Part shown: positions 8,126 through 15,861 of the stretch, one piece after another
Layout of the letters: each line of letters starts with the position of its first letter
Numbering within the stretch: the stretch's first letter is position 1
Assembly: GCF_900114035.1 (NCBI RefSeq)
Contig: NZ_FORP01000007.1
Coordinates: forward strand, 62,001-126,000
DNA from: Amycolatopsis sacchari
Lineage (GTDB): Bacteria > Actinomycetota > Actinomycetes > Mycobacteriales > Pseudonocardiaceae
Direction: 5' to 3'
DNA: 64,000 nt
Position numbers and translations under genes: made by a program
The notes under the pieces: generated by a model
Told to the model about the DNA's origin: nothing
The model's input: the letters and a program-made list of their open reading frames with translations, nothing else
Database searches by the model: none

Positions 8126-9037
8126 TCAGCCGCGGGGTGCGGGGTAGTCGTCGGCGTTGAGCACCCAGCCGAGCTGGGCGGAGAAGTCGGCACGCGGACC
8201 GGCGAAGATGTCGATCAGGTGGTTCGCCCCGGACCCGATCGCCTGGGACGTGTGCACGGTCGGCGGCGGGATGATCGTCACCGACGGGCTGCCGACGCGG
8301 ACGTGGTCCTCGGGCCGCCAGGTCGTCGCGTCGGTGCCCCACGGGGTCTGGATGTGGTGGATGTACGTCCCGGCCACGACGAGGCTGCACTGCTCGAAGT
8401 CGTCGTGGAAGTGCGGCGACAGCTTGTGCGGGTCCCTGGGCCCGTGGCCGGGCTTGAAGAAGTTGACCATGAACGCGCGGGTGCGGAAGAGGCGGCCGAA
8501 ACGCCCCGGCTGGTCGGGCACGTCGGCCATCCGGTAGGTGCGCCAGCGGTAGCCGCCGACGGGTTCGGGCCACGGTTCCAGCGGTGCGACGTGCGGGTGC
8601 GGCTCGGCGTAGGAGTCCGCATTGGACGCCCGCTTAGCCCACTCGTCCTCGTCGGACTGCAGCAGCTGGACGATCGGGCCGCTGCCCGTGCTGACGATTT
8701 CACTGCTCCCCGGCGGGATGACGACCAGCGCGGGTCCCGTCACCGCGTGTGTCTCACCCCCGGAAGCCCCACGCAGCGCGCTGTTCTCGTCGATCAGCAG
8801 CACGACCTGTTCACTGGCCAGGTCCGCGGACCAGATGAGGTCGCCCGGCGCCGGTTCGGTGTGGATGAGCACGAAGTTCTGGCCCCGCACGAGCCACTGC
8901 CTGCTGCCCGCTCCGGTGGTCACGTCGGGGAGCGTGACCGAGAAGTCGAGGAACTCGGGTGCGGCGACCGGGCCGCCGGGTTTGCCTCCGCTGCTCTGCG
9001 ACAGCGCCGAACGCGGGTCGTCCTTGGCGTACGTCAT
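8126..9037 (-). CDS. bicupin-type cupin domain protein
   Basis: About 303 residues with two cupin halves. The N-terminal half (around GPALVVIPPGSSEIV) has no clear metal histidines. The C-terminal half has HFHDDFEQCSLVVAGTYIHH and a later PPPTVHTSQ, which gives an HxH...E...H metal site. Its ATG overlaps the OB-fold gene stop (ATGA, 9034-9037), so it is translationally coupled to the thiolase/OB-fold pair. Cupins with this metal site include dioxygenases, isomerases and decarboxylases of carboxylic acids. I do not recognise a named enzyme; in this pathway a ring-cleaving dioxygenase or a lyase role is possible. Confidence 0.75.
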   Translation of the reverse strand: MTYAKDDPRSALSQSSGGKPGGPVAAPEFLDFSVTLPDVTTGAGSRQWLVRGQNFVLIHTEPAPGDLIWSADLASEQVVLLIDENSALRGASGGETHAVTGPALVVIPPGSSEIVSTGSGPIVQLLQSDEDEWAKRASNADSYAEPHPHVAPLEPWPEPVGGYRWRTYRMADVPDQPGRFGRLFRTRAFMVNFFKPGHGPRDPHKLSPHFHDDFEQCSLVVAGTYIHHIQTPWGTDATTWRPEDHVRVGSPSVTIIPPPTVHTSQAIGSGANHLIDIFAGPRADFSAQLGWVLNADDYPAPRG

Positions 9038-9429
9038 GCTTCCTGCCCTTCGGGTTCGAACCTCAACCGCACTTTCCCGTCCTGCGCCAGCCCACCGCTG
9101 AACCGGACCGGATCGCCCACCCGCAGCGTCTCCGGGTCCTCGACGTCTACATGCGACAGAACGCGTGGGCCTTCCGCCAGCTCGATGTAGGCGATGACGA
9201 ACGGATCCCGTGCGGCGTACTCGCCCTGGCCGCGGCGGTTGATGGTGTAGGAGTAGACCGTTCCTTCGCCGGAAAGCGCTTCCCAGGCGAGGTTCGCGGA
9301 CATGCAGTGCGGGCACCGGGCCCGGGGGTACCAGATCAGCGTGCCGCAGTCCGCGCAGCGCGGGAGTTCCAGCCTGCGCTCAGCGAGACCGGCGGAAAAC
9401 CGGTCGAGTACGGGGTCCTGGGTGCTCAT
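9034..9429 (-). CDS. Zn-ribbon / OB-fold protein (DUF35 family), thiolase partner
   Basis: A 131-residue protein with an N-terminal rubredoxin-like zinc ribbon (CADCGTLIWYPRARCPHC, two CxxC pairs at about residues 25-42) followed by an OB fold (GEGTVYSYTINRRG onward). This is the DUF35 architecture. Such proteins bind thiolase-fold enzymes and complete their acyl-CoA site, as in the steroid side-chain enzymes Ltp2-ChsH2 and in HMG-CoA synthase/acetoacetyl-CoA thiolase complexes of archaea. ATGA overlaps join it to the thiolase-like gene before it and to the cupin after it, so all three are probably made in equal amounts. Confidence 0.9.
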   Translation of the reverse strand: MSTQDPVLDRFSAGLAERRLELPRCADCGTLIWYPRARCPHCMSANLAWEALSGEGTVYSYTINRRGQGEYAARDPFVIAYIELAEGPRVLSHVDVEDPETLRVGDPVRFSGGLAQDGKVRLRFEPEGQEA

Positions 9430-10583
9430 GCGTCCTCCGCTCCCAGCAGCAGGGTGGCCGCGGCGGTGCGGAACCCGAGGTTGCCGCCGTGGCCCTGGAC
9501 CAGCCCGATCCGGCAGTCCGGCACCTGGACCTCCGGCGCCGCCTCGCCCCGCAGCTGGCGGACCGCTTCGATGGTGCGGATCATGCCGCCCCGGAAGTCC
9601 GGGTGGTTGTTGCACAACCCGCCGCCGTCGGTGTTGAACGGCAGCAGGCCGTCCGGCCCCTGGAGCGTGCCGCCGGTGACGAAGGCACCGCCCTTGCCCT
9701 TCTCGCAGAACCCGAGGTCCTCCAGGCTCATCAGGACCGTGATGGTGAAGGAGTCGTAGATCGACACGTAGTCCACGTCGCGCGGGGTCAGCCGGGCCTC
9801 GGCGAAGGCCCGCGGACCGGACGCCGCCGCCCCGGTGTACGTGAGGTCGATCCGGCCCGTTTCGCTGTGCTTCACGGTTTCCCCGTGCCCCAGCACCTTG
9901 ACGGTCCGGCCCGGCAGGCTCCGCGCGACGTCCTCGGACACGACGACGAGCGCGCCGCCGCCGTCGGTCGTGATGCAGCAGTCCAGGCGGTGCAACGGGT
10001 CGGAGATCAACGGCGAGCCGACCACGTCCTCGATCGTGACGGGCTTGCGCAGCACGGCGTTCGGGTTGTACTGCGCGTGGTGGGCGGCCGCGACCTTGAT
10101 CTCCGCGAGCTGCTCGGACGTGGTGCCGTACTCGTGCATGTGCCGCCGCGCTGCGAGCGCGTACCCGGCGGGCACGGTCACGCCGTAACCCGACTCGTAG
10201 GGGTGCTCGGGTCCGGGTGCGCCACCGGAGGTGCCTCCGCCGGACAGGGGCAGCCCTGCCATCGCCACCAGCGCGACGCGGCACTTGCCCGCCGCGACCG
10301 CGGCGACGGCGTGGCCCACGTGCATCAGGTAGGACGCGCCACCACCCTCGGTCACGTCCACATAGGACAAGCCCGTGAGCCCGAGGTAGTCGGCCATCGC
10401 GACCGAGCCGAGCCCGGGCACCTCGGAGCAGAAGAAGCCGTCCACGTCCGCGATGCCCAGCCCGGCGTCGGCGAGCGCGCCGTAGGCGACCTCGGCGAGC
10501 ACCTGGGGCACGGTCCGGTCGGGGATCTTGCGTCGCGGATGTTCGTAGGCACCGGCTATCCGCGCCGTCGCCGCTCTGGTCAT
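9426..10583 (-). CDS. thiolase-fold protein lacking the catalytic cysteines (Ltp2/SCP2-type)
   Basis: A 385-residue thiolase-superfamily protein. Where a true thiolase carries its nucleophilic Cys in an NxxCASG motif, this one has VTEGGGASYLMHVGHA (about residues 78-93). Near the C-terminus the usual CxGGGxG is VQGHGGNLGF, so that cysteine is also absent. An N-x-x-G-G...NNHP segment is retained. Cysteine loss together with a coupled OB-fold gene is the arrangement of the Ltp2-type retro-aldolases rather than of thiolytic enzymes. I infer C-C cleavage of a beta-hydroxy- or beta-oxo-acyl-CoA. It overlaps the CoA-transferase B gene by 4 bp. Alternative: an ordinary thiolase-like protein of unknown activity. 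Confidence 0.82.
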   Translation of the reverse strand: MTRAATARIAGAYEHPRRKIPDRTVPQVLAEVAYGALADAGLGIADVDGFFCSEVPGLGSVAMADYLGLTGLSYVDVTEGGGASYLMHVGHAVAAVAAGKCRVALVAMAGLPLSGGGTSGGAPGPEHPYESGYGVTVPAGYALAARRHMHEYGTTSEQLAEIKVAAAHHAQYNPNAVLRKPVTIEDVVGSPLISDPLHRLDCCITTDGGGALVVVSEDVARSLPGRTVKVLGHGETVKHSETGRIDLTYTGAAASGPRAFAEARLTPRDVDYVSIYDSFTITVLMSLEDLGFCEKGKGGAFVTGGTLQGPDGLLPFNTDGGGLCNNHPDFRGGMIRTIEAVRQLRGEAAPEVQVPDCRIGLVQGHGGNLGFRTAAATLLLGAEDA

Positions 10584-11236
10584 GCGGGTACTCCTCGGGT
10601 CTGCAGGTCGATCCGGTAGGTGGCTTCGGTCAGGGGGACGAGGTCCTCCGGGGTCACGCCGGGAGCGCATTCGCGCAGGGTCAGGACGCCATCGACGAAC
10701 TCGAAGACGGCCAGGTCGGTGTAGACGCGGTCGACCACTCCACGCCCGGTGAGGGGGAACGTGCACCGCTTGCGCAGCTTGGGATTTCCGCGTTTGTCGA
10801 GGTGGGTCATCATCACCCAGACGCGGCGGGCGCCGACCGCGAGGTCCATCGCCCCGCCGACACCGGGGTTGCCACCGGGCACCAGCCAGTTCGCCAGGTC
10901 ACCGTTCTCCCCCACCTGCAACGCGCCGAGGACGCACAGGTCCAGCCGCCCGCCACGGGCGATGGCGAAGGACAGCGACGAGTCGAACGACGCGGCGCCG
11001 TCGAGCAGGGTCACCGGGTTCTTGCCGGCGTCCGTGACGTCCGGGTCCGGCTCCCCGGCCGGTGCCGGGCCGACGCCGAGGAGCCCGTGCTCGCAGTGGT
11101 ACAGGATCTCCTTGCCGGGCGTCGGTTGTTCCGGCAGCAGCAGGGGCGCGCCGATGCCGACGTTGACGCACCAGCCGTCCTCCAGGTCGTCCGCCACGCG
11201 ACGGGCGAGTTGCGCCCTGCTCAGCCCGGCGGTCAT
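10580..11236 (-). CDS. CoA-transferase subunit B (3-oxoadipate/acetoacetate type)
   Basis: A 218-residue beta subunit of a family I CoA-transferase. It has the GIGAPLLLP start region and the catalytic glutamate motif [10 protein letters not shown] near residues 48-57, a variant of the common SENG(L/I)LG. The C-terminal [13 protein letters not shown] resembles 3-oxoacid CoA-transferases. It is coupled by ATGA overlaps to subunit A and to the thiolase-like gene. Together A and B move CoA from a donor such as succinyl-CoA or acetyl-CoA to a pathway acid. This is the activation step needed before the thiolase-fold enzyme can act. The acid itself is not evident; 3-oxoadipate is one possibility. 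Confidence 0.9.
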   Translation of the reverse strand: MTAGLSRAQLARRVADDLEDGWCVNVGIGAPLLLPEQPTPGKEILYHCEHGLLGVGPAPAGEPDPDVTDAGKNPVTLLDGAASFDSSLSFAIARGGRLDLCVLGALQVGENGDLANWLVPGGNPGVGGAMDLAVGARRVWVMMTHLDKRGNPKLRKRCTFPLTGRGVVDRVYTDLAVFEFVDGVLTLRECAPGVTPEDLVPLTEATYRIDLQTRGVPA

Positions 11237-11964
11237 CGGGCGAGCTCCAGCGCGGTCGCGACCACGTGGTCGACGAACGGACCGGGCAGGTGGACGTCGT
11301 CGGGGTCGAGCGTGCCGGTGTGGTCGACGTGATCGGCCTGCGCGATGGTCGTGCGTGCGGCCATCGCGGCGAGCGGGTTGAAGTTGCGGGCGCCGAACCG
11401 GAACCTGAGGTTGCCGTAGCGGTCCGCCCGGTGTGCCTTCACCAACGCGAAATCCGGGCGCAGCGGGGACTCGAAAACGTAGGTGCGGCCGTCGATCACC
11501 CGGCTTTCCTTGCGGGGCAGCAGTTTCTCCGGCTCACCGTGCTCGCGGTAGCGGACCACGAAACCGCCGTCGGCCAGCAGCGTCCCCGCCGCGGTCGGCG
11601 TGTAGAACCCGCCCAGCCCGGCACCGCCCGCCCGCAGACGCTCCGCGAGCGTGCCCTGCGGCACCAGCTCGATCTCGACCTCGCCGGAAAAGTACCGTTC
11701 GAAGAAGGCAGGGTTGACCGGGAACGAACAGGAAAAACGGCGCACGCGGTTCTCCCGCAGCAGCCTGCCGATGCCCCGCTCACCCGGCAGGCCCTGTCCC
11801 CCGTTGTTCGCGATGACGTGCAGATCGCGCACGTCCCGCTCGCACAGCGCGTCGATCAGGTCGACGGGTACCCCGGCCTGGCCGAAGCCGCCGATCGCCA
11901 CCACGGCACCGTCGTGCACACCGTCCACAGTGGCCGCCGCGTCCGGGCGGATCTTGTCGATCAC
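11233..11964 (-). CDS. CoA-transferase subunit A
   Basis: A 243-residue alpha subunit. [17 protein letters not shown] near residues 25-41 is the conserved glycine-rich CoA-transferase loop; [19 protein letters not shown] and [10 protein letters not shown] are also family hallmarks. The GTG start at 11964 overlaps the aldolase stop (GTGA), which fixes the start even though a longer open frame exists. It pairs with subunit B, as usual for prokaryotic two-subunit enzymes of the 3-oxoadipate, acetoacetate and glutaconate classes. At 243 residues it is a little longer than E. coli AtoD. Cytosolic. Confidence 0.9.
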   Translation of the reverse strand: MIDKIRPDAAATVDGVHDGAVVAIGGFGQAGVPVDLIDALCERDVRDLHVIANNGGQGLPGERGIGRLLRENRVRRFSCSFPVNPAFFERYFSGEVEIELVPQGTLAERLRAGGAGLGGFYTPTAAGTLLADGGFVVRYREHGEPEKLLPRKESRVIDGRTYVFESPLRPDFALVKAHRADRYGNLRFRFGARNFNPLAAMAARTTIAQADHVDHTGTLDPDDVHLPGPFVDHVVATALELAR

Positions 11965-12749
11965 CGGACGCCCGCCGGCTCGGCGACGGCTTCGCGGGCC
12001 TGCGCGAGGGTGCGGCGCGCGGCACCCGAGAGCATCCCGGTGTCGTTGCCCACCAAGAGGAACCGGCACCCCTGTGCCGCCCGCAGACGCAACTGCTCCT
12101 CGCCCTGGACCACCGTGCCGACCGGGACCCCGGCGCGGACCGCCGCCTCGATCGACCTGGTCACGGCCTCGTGCACCGGAGGCGAACCGCCGGGCACGCC
12201 CATGCTCAGCGAAAGGTCGCCGGGGCCGATGAACGCGGCGTCCACCCCGGGCGCGGCGAGGATCCCGTCGATGTCCTCGACGGCTTCCCGCTCCTCGATC
12301 ATCGCGACGCGCGCGACGTCCTCCTGCCCCGTGCGCACGTACTCGGCCGGTCCGCCGTCGAGGCTGCCCCACAGCCCGGCCCGTGCCGCGTAGCCCATCC
12401 CCCGCGTTCCGGCGGGCGGGAACAGGAACTGCTTCATGGTCGCTTCCGCCTGCGCCGCGTTGGAGACGTGCGGCACGAGGATCCCGGCGGCGCCCGCGTC
12501 GAGGTAGCGCTGACCGTCGCCGTAGCCGTGGTCGGTGATGCGCACCAGCGGCGCGACGTTCAGCCGGGAGTAGACGACCACCAGCGAGTACACGTCGCGG
12601 ACCGAGAGCAGGGCGTGCTCGGTGTCGATCACGACGAAGTCGAAACCCGCGGCGCCGATGATCTCGGCGACCTCGAGGGCGGGGAGCTTGACGAAGGTGC
12701 CGATCAGGGGCGGTCCGGGCGACTTCAGCAGCTGCTGGAACACGATCAT
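11961..12749 (-). CDS. HpcH/HpaI aldolase family protein
   Basis: A 262-residue TIM-barrel class II aldolase related to 4-hydroxy-2-oxoheptanedioate and 2-dehydro-3-deoxyglucarate aldolases. It shows GTFVKLPALEVAEIIGAAGFDFVVIDTEH near residues 17-45, where the DTEH carries a metal or base residue, then the pyruvate-binding EEREAVEDIDGILAAPGVD region with GPGDLSLSMG. First gene of the operon, lying just downstream of the putative IclR operator. ATG 12749 follows AAGGGAG very closely; a GTG two codons later is an alternative. Expected reaction: reversible release of pyruvate or glyoxylate from a hydroxy-oxo-acid. Confidence 0.9.
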   Translation of the reverse strand: MIVFQQLLKSPGPPLIGTFVKLPALEVAEIIGAAGFDFVVIDTEHALLSVRDVYSLVVVYSRLNVAPLVRITDHGYGDGQRYLDAGAAGILVPHVSNAAQAEATMKQFLFPPAGTRGMGYAARAGLWGSLDGGPAEYVRTGQEDVARVAMIEEREAVEDIDGILAAPGVDAAFIGPGDLSLSMGVPGGSPPVHEAVTRSIEAAVRAGVPVGTVVQGEEQLRLRAAQGCRFLLVGNDTGMLSGAARRTLAQAREAVAEPAGVR

Positions 12750-12765
12750 CTCCCTTGATGCGCCA

Positions 12766-12780
12766 GTTCGTTATACGAAC
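12766..12780. promoter_or_regulatory. inverted repeat upstream of the aldolase operon, likely IclR-type operator
   Basis: GTTCGT-TAT-ACGAAC is a 6+3+6 dyad 17 bp before the aldolase start codon. A second half-site GTTCG follows at 12786-12790. Palindromes of this length and sequence are typical for IclR-family regulators, and an IclR gene closes the operon near 3 kb. Its place between promoter and first gene fits repression or induction by that regulator. No binding evidence is available from sequence alone. Confidence 0.6.
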
Positions 12781-12896
12781 AGGCTGTTCGCGATATGAGG
12801 AGGATCGCATGAATCACCCCGCCAGGCAAGGACGGGTGCGGGTGCCGGACAGGCACGAACTACGGAGGTGTCAGGGAAATGTCCGACCGGGTGCGG

Positions 12897-13379
12897 TCAG
12901 CTCGTCAGCACCTGCGGGGACAGCTGCTTGAGCATCGCGTTGGTCCACTTGAGCTGCCGCAGGGTCTGCGGGTGGCAGCGGCTCGCGAGCGCCAGCAGGT
13001 CGCCGTCCTTGGCGGCCTGCGCGCCCTGGGCGAGCAGCTCCCAGTCGAGCGAGACGCCCGCGCACGCCCGGTGCAGCCGCCGTAGGTCGGCCAGCAGCAG
13101 GAGCCCCGGCTCGGCCCGGGAGCTGAGCAGGTCGCTCACGGCGGTGCGCACCGGCGCGAGCGGGCCGGACGTCTGCCGCACCTCCGCCGACAGCTCCACG
13201 TCGTACGAGCGGGCCGCGTCCGCCAGTGCGCGCACGTGGTCGCGGGACCAGGCGGCGAGGTCACGGGCGACCTGGGAGACCTCCGGCTCCGCGTGGTGCC
13301 GGTCGGAGACCTTGAGCAGGTCCCGCACCAGCGCCTTCTCCGCGCGGTGCAGCTCCCGCAGCGCGAGCCCGAGCTTCAT
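12897..13379 (-). CDS. small helical protein coupled to the molybdoenzyme
   Basis: A 160-residue protein predicted to be almost entirely alpha-helical, without signal peptide or membrane segment. Histidines and glutamates are spaced as in four-helix bundles: LHRAEKAL near 10-17, DRHHAEPE near 26-33, WSRDHVRAL near 44-52 and LRRLHRACAGVSLDWELLAQ near 100-120. That recalls ferritin-like folds, but I cannot prove metal binding. Its ATG overlaps the stop of the molybdopterin oxidoreductase gene (ATGA), so it is probably a partner, chaperone or redox/metal accessory of that enzyme. I know no named function. Confidence 0.7.
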   Translation of the reverse strand: MKLGLALRELHRAEKALVRDLLKVSDRHHAEPEVSQVARDLAAWSRDHVRALADAARSYDVELSAEVRQTSGPLAPVRTAVSDLLSSRAEPGLLLLADLRRLHRACAGVSLDWELLAQGAQAAKDGDLLALASRCHPQTLRQLKWTNAMLKQLSPQVLTS

Positions 13380-15829
13380 CGCTCTCCCCCGTCCGCACTG
13401 GCGATCGCCGCGGCGGCCGTCTTGAACAGCGGCTGCTTCGACACCGGGTCCCAGTCGGTCCTGGTCAGCTCGTTGGCGGCGCGGTGCCCATCCTGACCGG
13501 CCGGGTCGCCGGTGTCCCAGTAGCCGTAGTGGAACGGCAGGAACAGCACGCCTTCGCGGATTCCGCCGATCCGCACCCGCGCCCGCACCACACCGCGTGG
13601 AGTCGTGATCTCGGCGAGTTCGCCTTCGGTGAGATCGTGCTTCGCGGCGTCCACTTCAGACACTTCGACCCATGATTCCGGAGCCGCGTCACGGAGTTCG
13701 GGCGTGCGACCGGTCTTGGTGCGGGTGTGGAACTGGTAGATGGTCCGGCCCGTGATCAACGCGAAGGGGTATTCGGCGGACGGCGTTTCGTGCGGCTCGA
13801 CGTATTCGGCGGCCTTGAGCATCGCCTTGCCGTCGGGGTTGGCCGCGCGGTACTCCTCGGGCTCCGCGGGCGCACCGGTGATCAGGTCCCGGCCGTAGGC
13901 CTCGCAGTAGTCGGGGTGGGCGAAGAACTTCCCGTCCGTGTACAGCCGTTCAGTCCCCTCGGGACGCTCGGGCGTGCACGGCCACTGAACCCCGCCTTGG
14001 CGGAGCTTCTCGTACGACAGTCCACTGTAGTCACACGGCCGTCCGGCGCTCGCGCGTTTCCAGGCTTCGAAAGCGGATTCCGCGTCGTGCCACGCGGGGA
14101 ACGGCTGCCCGTCCTTGTCACGGAAGTCCATGCGGCGGGCGTAGTCGAGCCAGATGTCCAGGTCGGGTTTGGCTTCCCCTGGCGGTTCCACGGCCTTGTC
14201 CGACAGGTGCACGGTGCGGTCGGCGTTGGTGAACACGCCGGTCTTCTCACCCCACATCGCGGCGGGCAGCACGACGTCGGCCAGCTCGGCGGTTTCGGTG
14301 CGGAACGCGTCCTGCACCACGAGGAACAGCCGCTCCTGTGACAGCACGGAGCGGATCCGCCGCAGCTCGGGCAGGGACACCGCCGGGTTCGTCGCCGACA
14401 CCCACAGCATCCGCAGCGTGCCGTTCTCGGCGTAGCGGAAGATCTGCATCGCGTGCGTGGGCGAGGAGTAGTGCGGGATCTGCAGCGGATCGAGGTTCCA
14501 CAGCTCCGCCAGTTCGGCCACGTGGGCGTCGTTGGCCCAGTTGCGGAAGCCGGTGAGATCCCCGTCCGCGCCGCATTCCCGGGTGTTCTCGGCGGTGGGC
14601 TGCCCGTTCATCTGCAGCACCCCGCACCCGGGCTTGCCGAGCATCCCCCGCAGCAGGTTCACGTTGTTGACCTGCACGGCGGCCGCGGTCGCCTGCGCGG
14701 ACTGGTAGAAGCCCTGCAACACCGTGCACAGCAAGCGCTCGGCCCGGCCGAGGAGGGCGGCCGCCTCGCGGATCCGCTCCGGGGCGACACCGCAGATCTC
14801 CGCGACGCGCTCGGGCGGGTAGTCCGCCACCAGCGCGGCGAGGTCGTCGTAGCCGACGGTGTGCTCGCGGACGTAGTCGTGGTCGACCCATTCGTGGGCG
14901 ATGATCTCGTGCAGCAACCCGTTCATCAGGGCGACGTTCGTGCCCGGCAGCGGGGCGAGGTGGACGGTCGCCGCACGCGCGACCGGGGTGTCCCGAGGGT
15001 CCACGCACAGCAGCGCGGGCGGCTCGGGCCCGGCCAGCCGGTCGAGGATGCGCATCCACAGCACGCTCTGCGTCTCCGCGACGTTGTGCCCGAACAACGC
15101 GATGACGTCGGCGTGGTCCACATCGGTGTAGGAGGCGGGCTGCCCGTCGCAGCCGAAGGTCTCCTTCAGCGCGGCCGCGGCTGTCGCGGTGCACAGGCGT
15201 GTGTTCCCGTCGAGGTGGTTCGTCCCGATCGCCCCGTGTGCGATCGCGGCGAGGGTGTAGTACTCCTCGCAGAACAGCTGGCCGCTGGTGTAGAAACCGA
15301 GCGCGCCGGGCCCCTGCTCGGCCAGCAACCGCTTGCTGCGCTCGACGACCAGCCCCATCGCCTCGTCCCAGCTCGCCTCGGTGAGGCGGCCGTCGCGCCG
15401 CACCAGCGGCACGGTCAGCCGGTCGCCCGCGTTGTTCGCCTGCCAGCCGAAAAGGTCCTTCACGTCGAGCCGGCCGTGGTTCACCCGGTCATCGGCCCGG
15501 CCGCGGACTCCGACGATCCGGCCGTCCTTGACGGCCAGCTCCATGCCGTCGCCGTTGGAGTGCAGGACCGCCGCCGTCGGCACCCACCGGTCGACGTCCT
15601 CCTCGGACAGTCCCTCCGCGAGGTGCGAGTCGACGCGCACGGGCCACCGCTCCCCCGGCCCGTAAGGCGTACGGCGCCCCCACGGTTCGGCGATGACGTC
15701 CCGGCTCACGTCGGTGTCGTACCCGCGCGAACGGCTTCCGAAACCGGACGGCTTCGTCCGCACGACCGAAAACCCGCCGATCTCCGGTGACGACCGGACG
15801 AACCACGGGCACGGTTCCTGATCGGACAA
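13376..15829 (-). CDS. molybdopterin oxidoreductase without the N-terminal [4Fe-4S] cysteines
   Basis: An 817-residue member of the bis-MGD molybdoenzyme family (nitrate reductase/formate dehydrogenase type). The DLFGWQANNAGDRL, NTRLCTATAA, FGHNVAET and C-terminal FLPFHYGYWDTGDPA segments support the call. Cys213 in NTRLC aligns with the molybdenum ligand of assimilatory nitrate reductases. Where the family carries a CxxCxxxC Fe-S motif, this protein has AAVLHSNGDGMEL (residues 86-98) and LDVKD, so all four cysteines are missing. The TTG at 15829 has AGGGGA upstream; a GTG at 15709 (residue 41) begins the conserved part and may be the true start. No twin-arginine signal, so cytosolic. Confidence 0.85.
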   Translation of the reverse strand: MSDQEPCPWFVRSSPEIGGFSVVRTKPSGFGSRSRGYDTDVSRDVIAEPWGRRTPYGPGERWPVRVDSHLAEGLSEEDVDRWVPTAAVLHSNGDGMELAVKDGRIVGVRGRADDRVNHGRLDVKDLFGWQANNAGDRLTVPLVRRDGRLTEASWDEAMGLVVERSKRLLAEQGPGALGFYTSGQLFCEEYYTLAAIAHGAIGTNHLDGNTRLCTATAAAALKETFGCDGQPASYTDVDHADVIALFGHNVAETQSVLWMRILDRLAGPEPPALLCVDPRDTPVARAATVHLAPLPGTNVALMNGLLHEIIAHEWVDHDYVREHTVGYDDLAALVADYPPERVAEICGVAPERIREAAALLGRAERLLCTVLQGFYQSAQATAAAVQVNNVNLLRGMLGKPGCGVLQMNGQPTAENTRECGADGDLTGFRNWANDAHVAELAELWNLDPLQIPHYSSPTHAMQIFRYAENGTLRMLWVSATNPAVSLPELRRIRSVLSQERLFLVVQDAFRTETAELADVVLPAAMWGEKTGVFTNADRTVHLSDKAVEPPGEAKPDLDIWLDYARRMDFRDKDGQPFPAWHDAESAFEAWKRASAGRPCDYSGLSYEKLRQGGVQWPCTPERPEGTERLYTDGKFFAHPDYCEAYGRDLITGAPAEPEEYRAANPDGKAMLKAAEYVEPHETPSAEYPFALITGRTIYQFHTRTKTGRTPELRDAAPESWVEVSEVDAAKHDLTEGELAEITTPRGVVRARVRIGGIREGVLFLPFHYGYWDTGDPAGQDGHRAANELTRTDWDPVSKQPLFKTAAAAIASADGGER

Positions 15830-15861
15830 TGCTTCGATCCCCTGCGGCGGAAGGAGTGCCT

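Noticed and set aside
5545-8193. An 882-residue open frame on the minus strand spanning both MFS genes in another frame.
   Set aside because: It is rich in Arg/Gly/Pro/His with no domain, while the two MFS genes in the other frames have full-length, recognisable sequences and proper ribosome sites. It is a GC-driven shadow frame.
12879-13085. Short plus-strand ORF with GGAGG a few bases before its ATG.
   Set aside because: It lies fully antisense to the 160-residue helical protein, whose frame is coupled to the molybdoenzyme. The 68-residue product has no recognisable feature.
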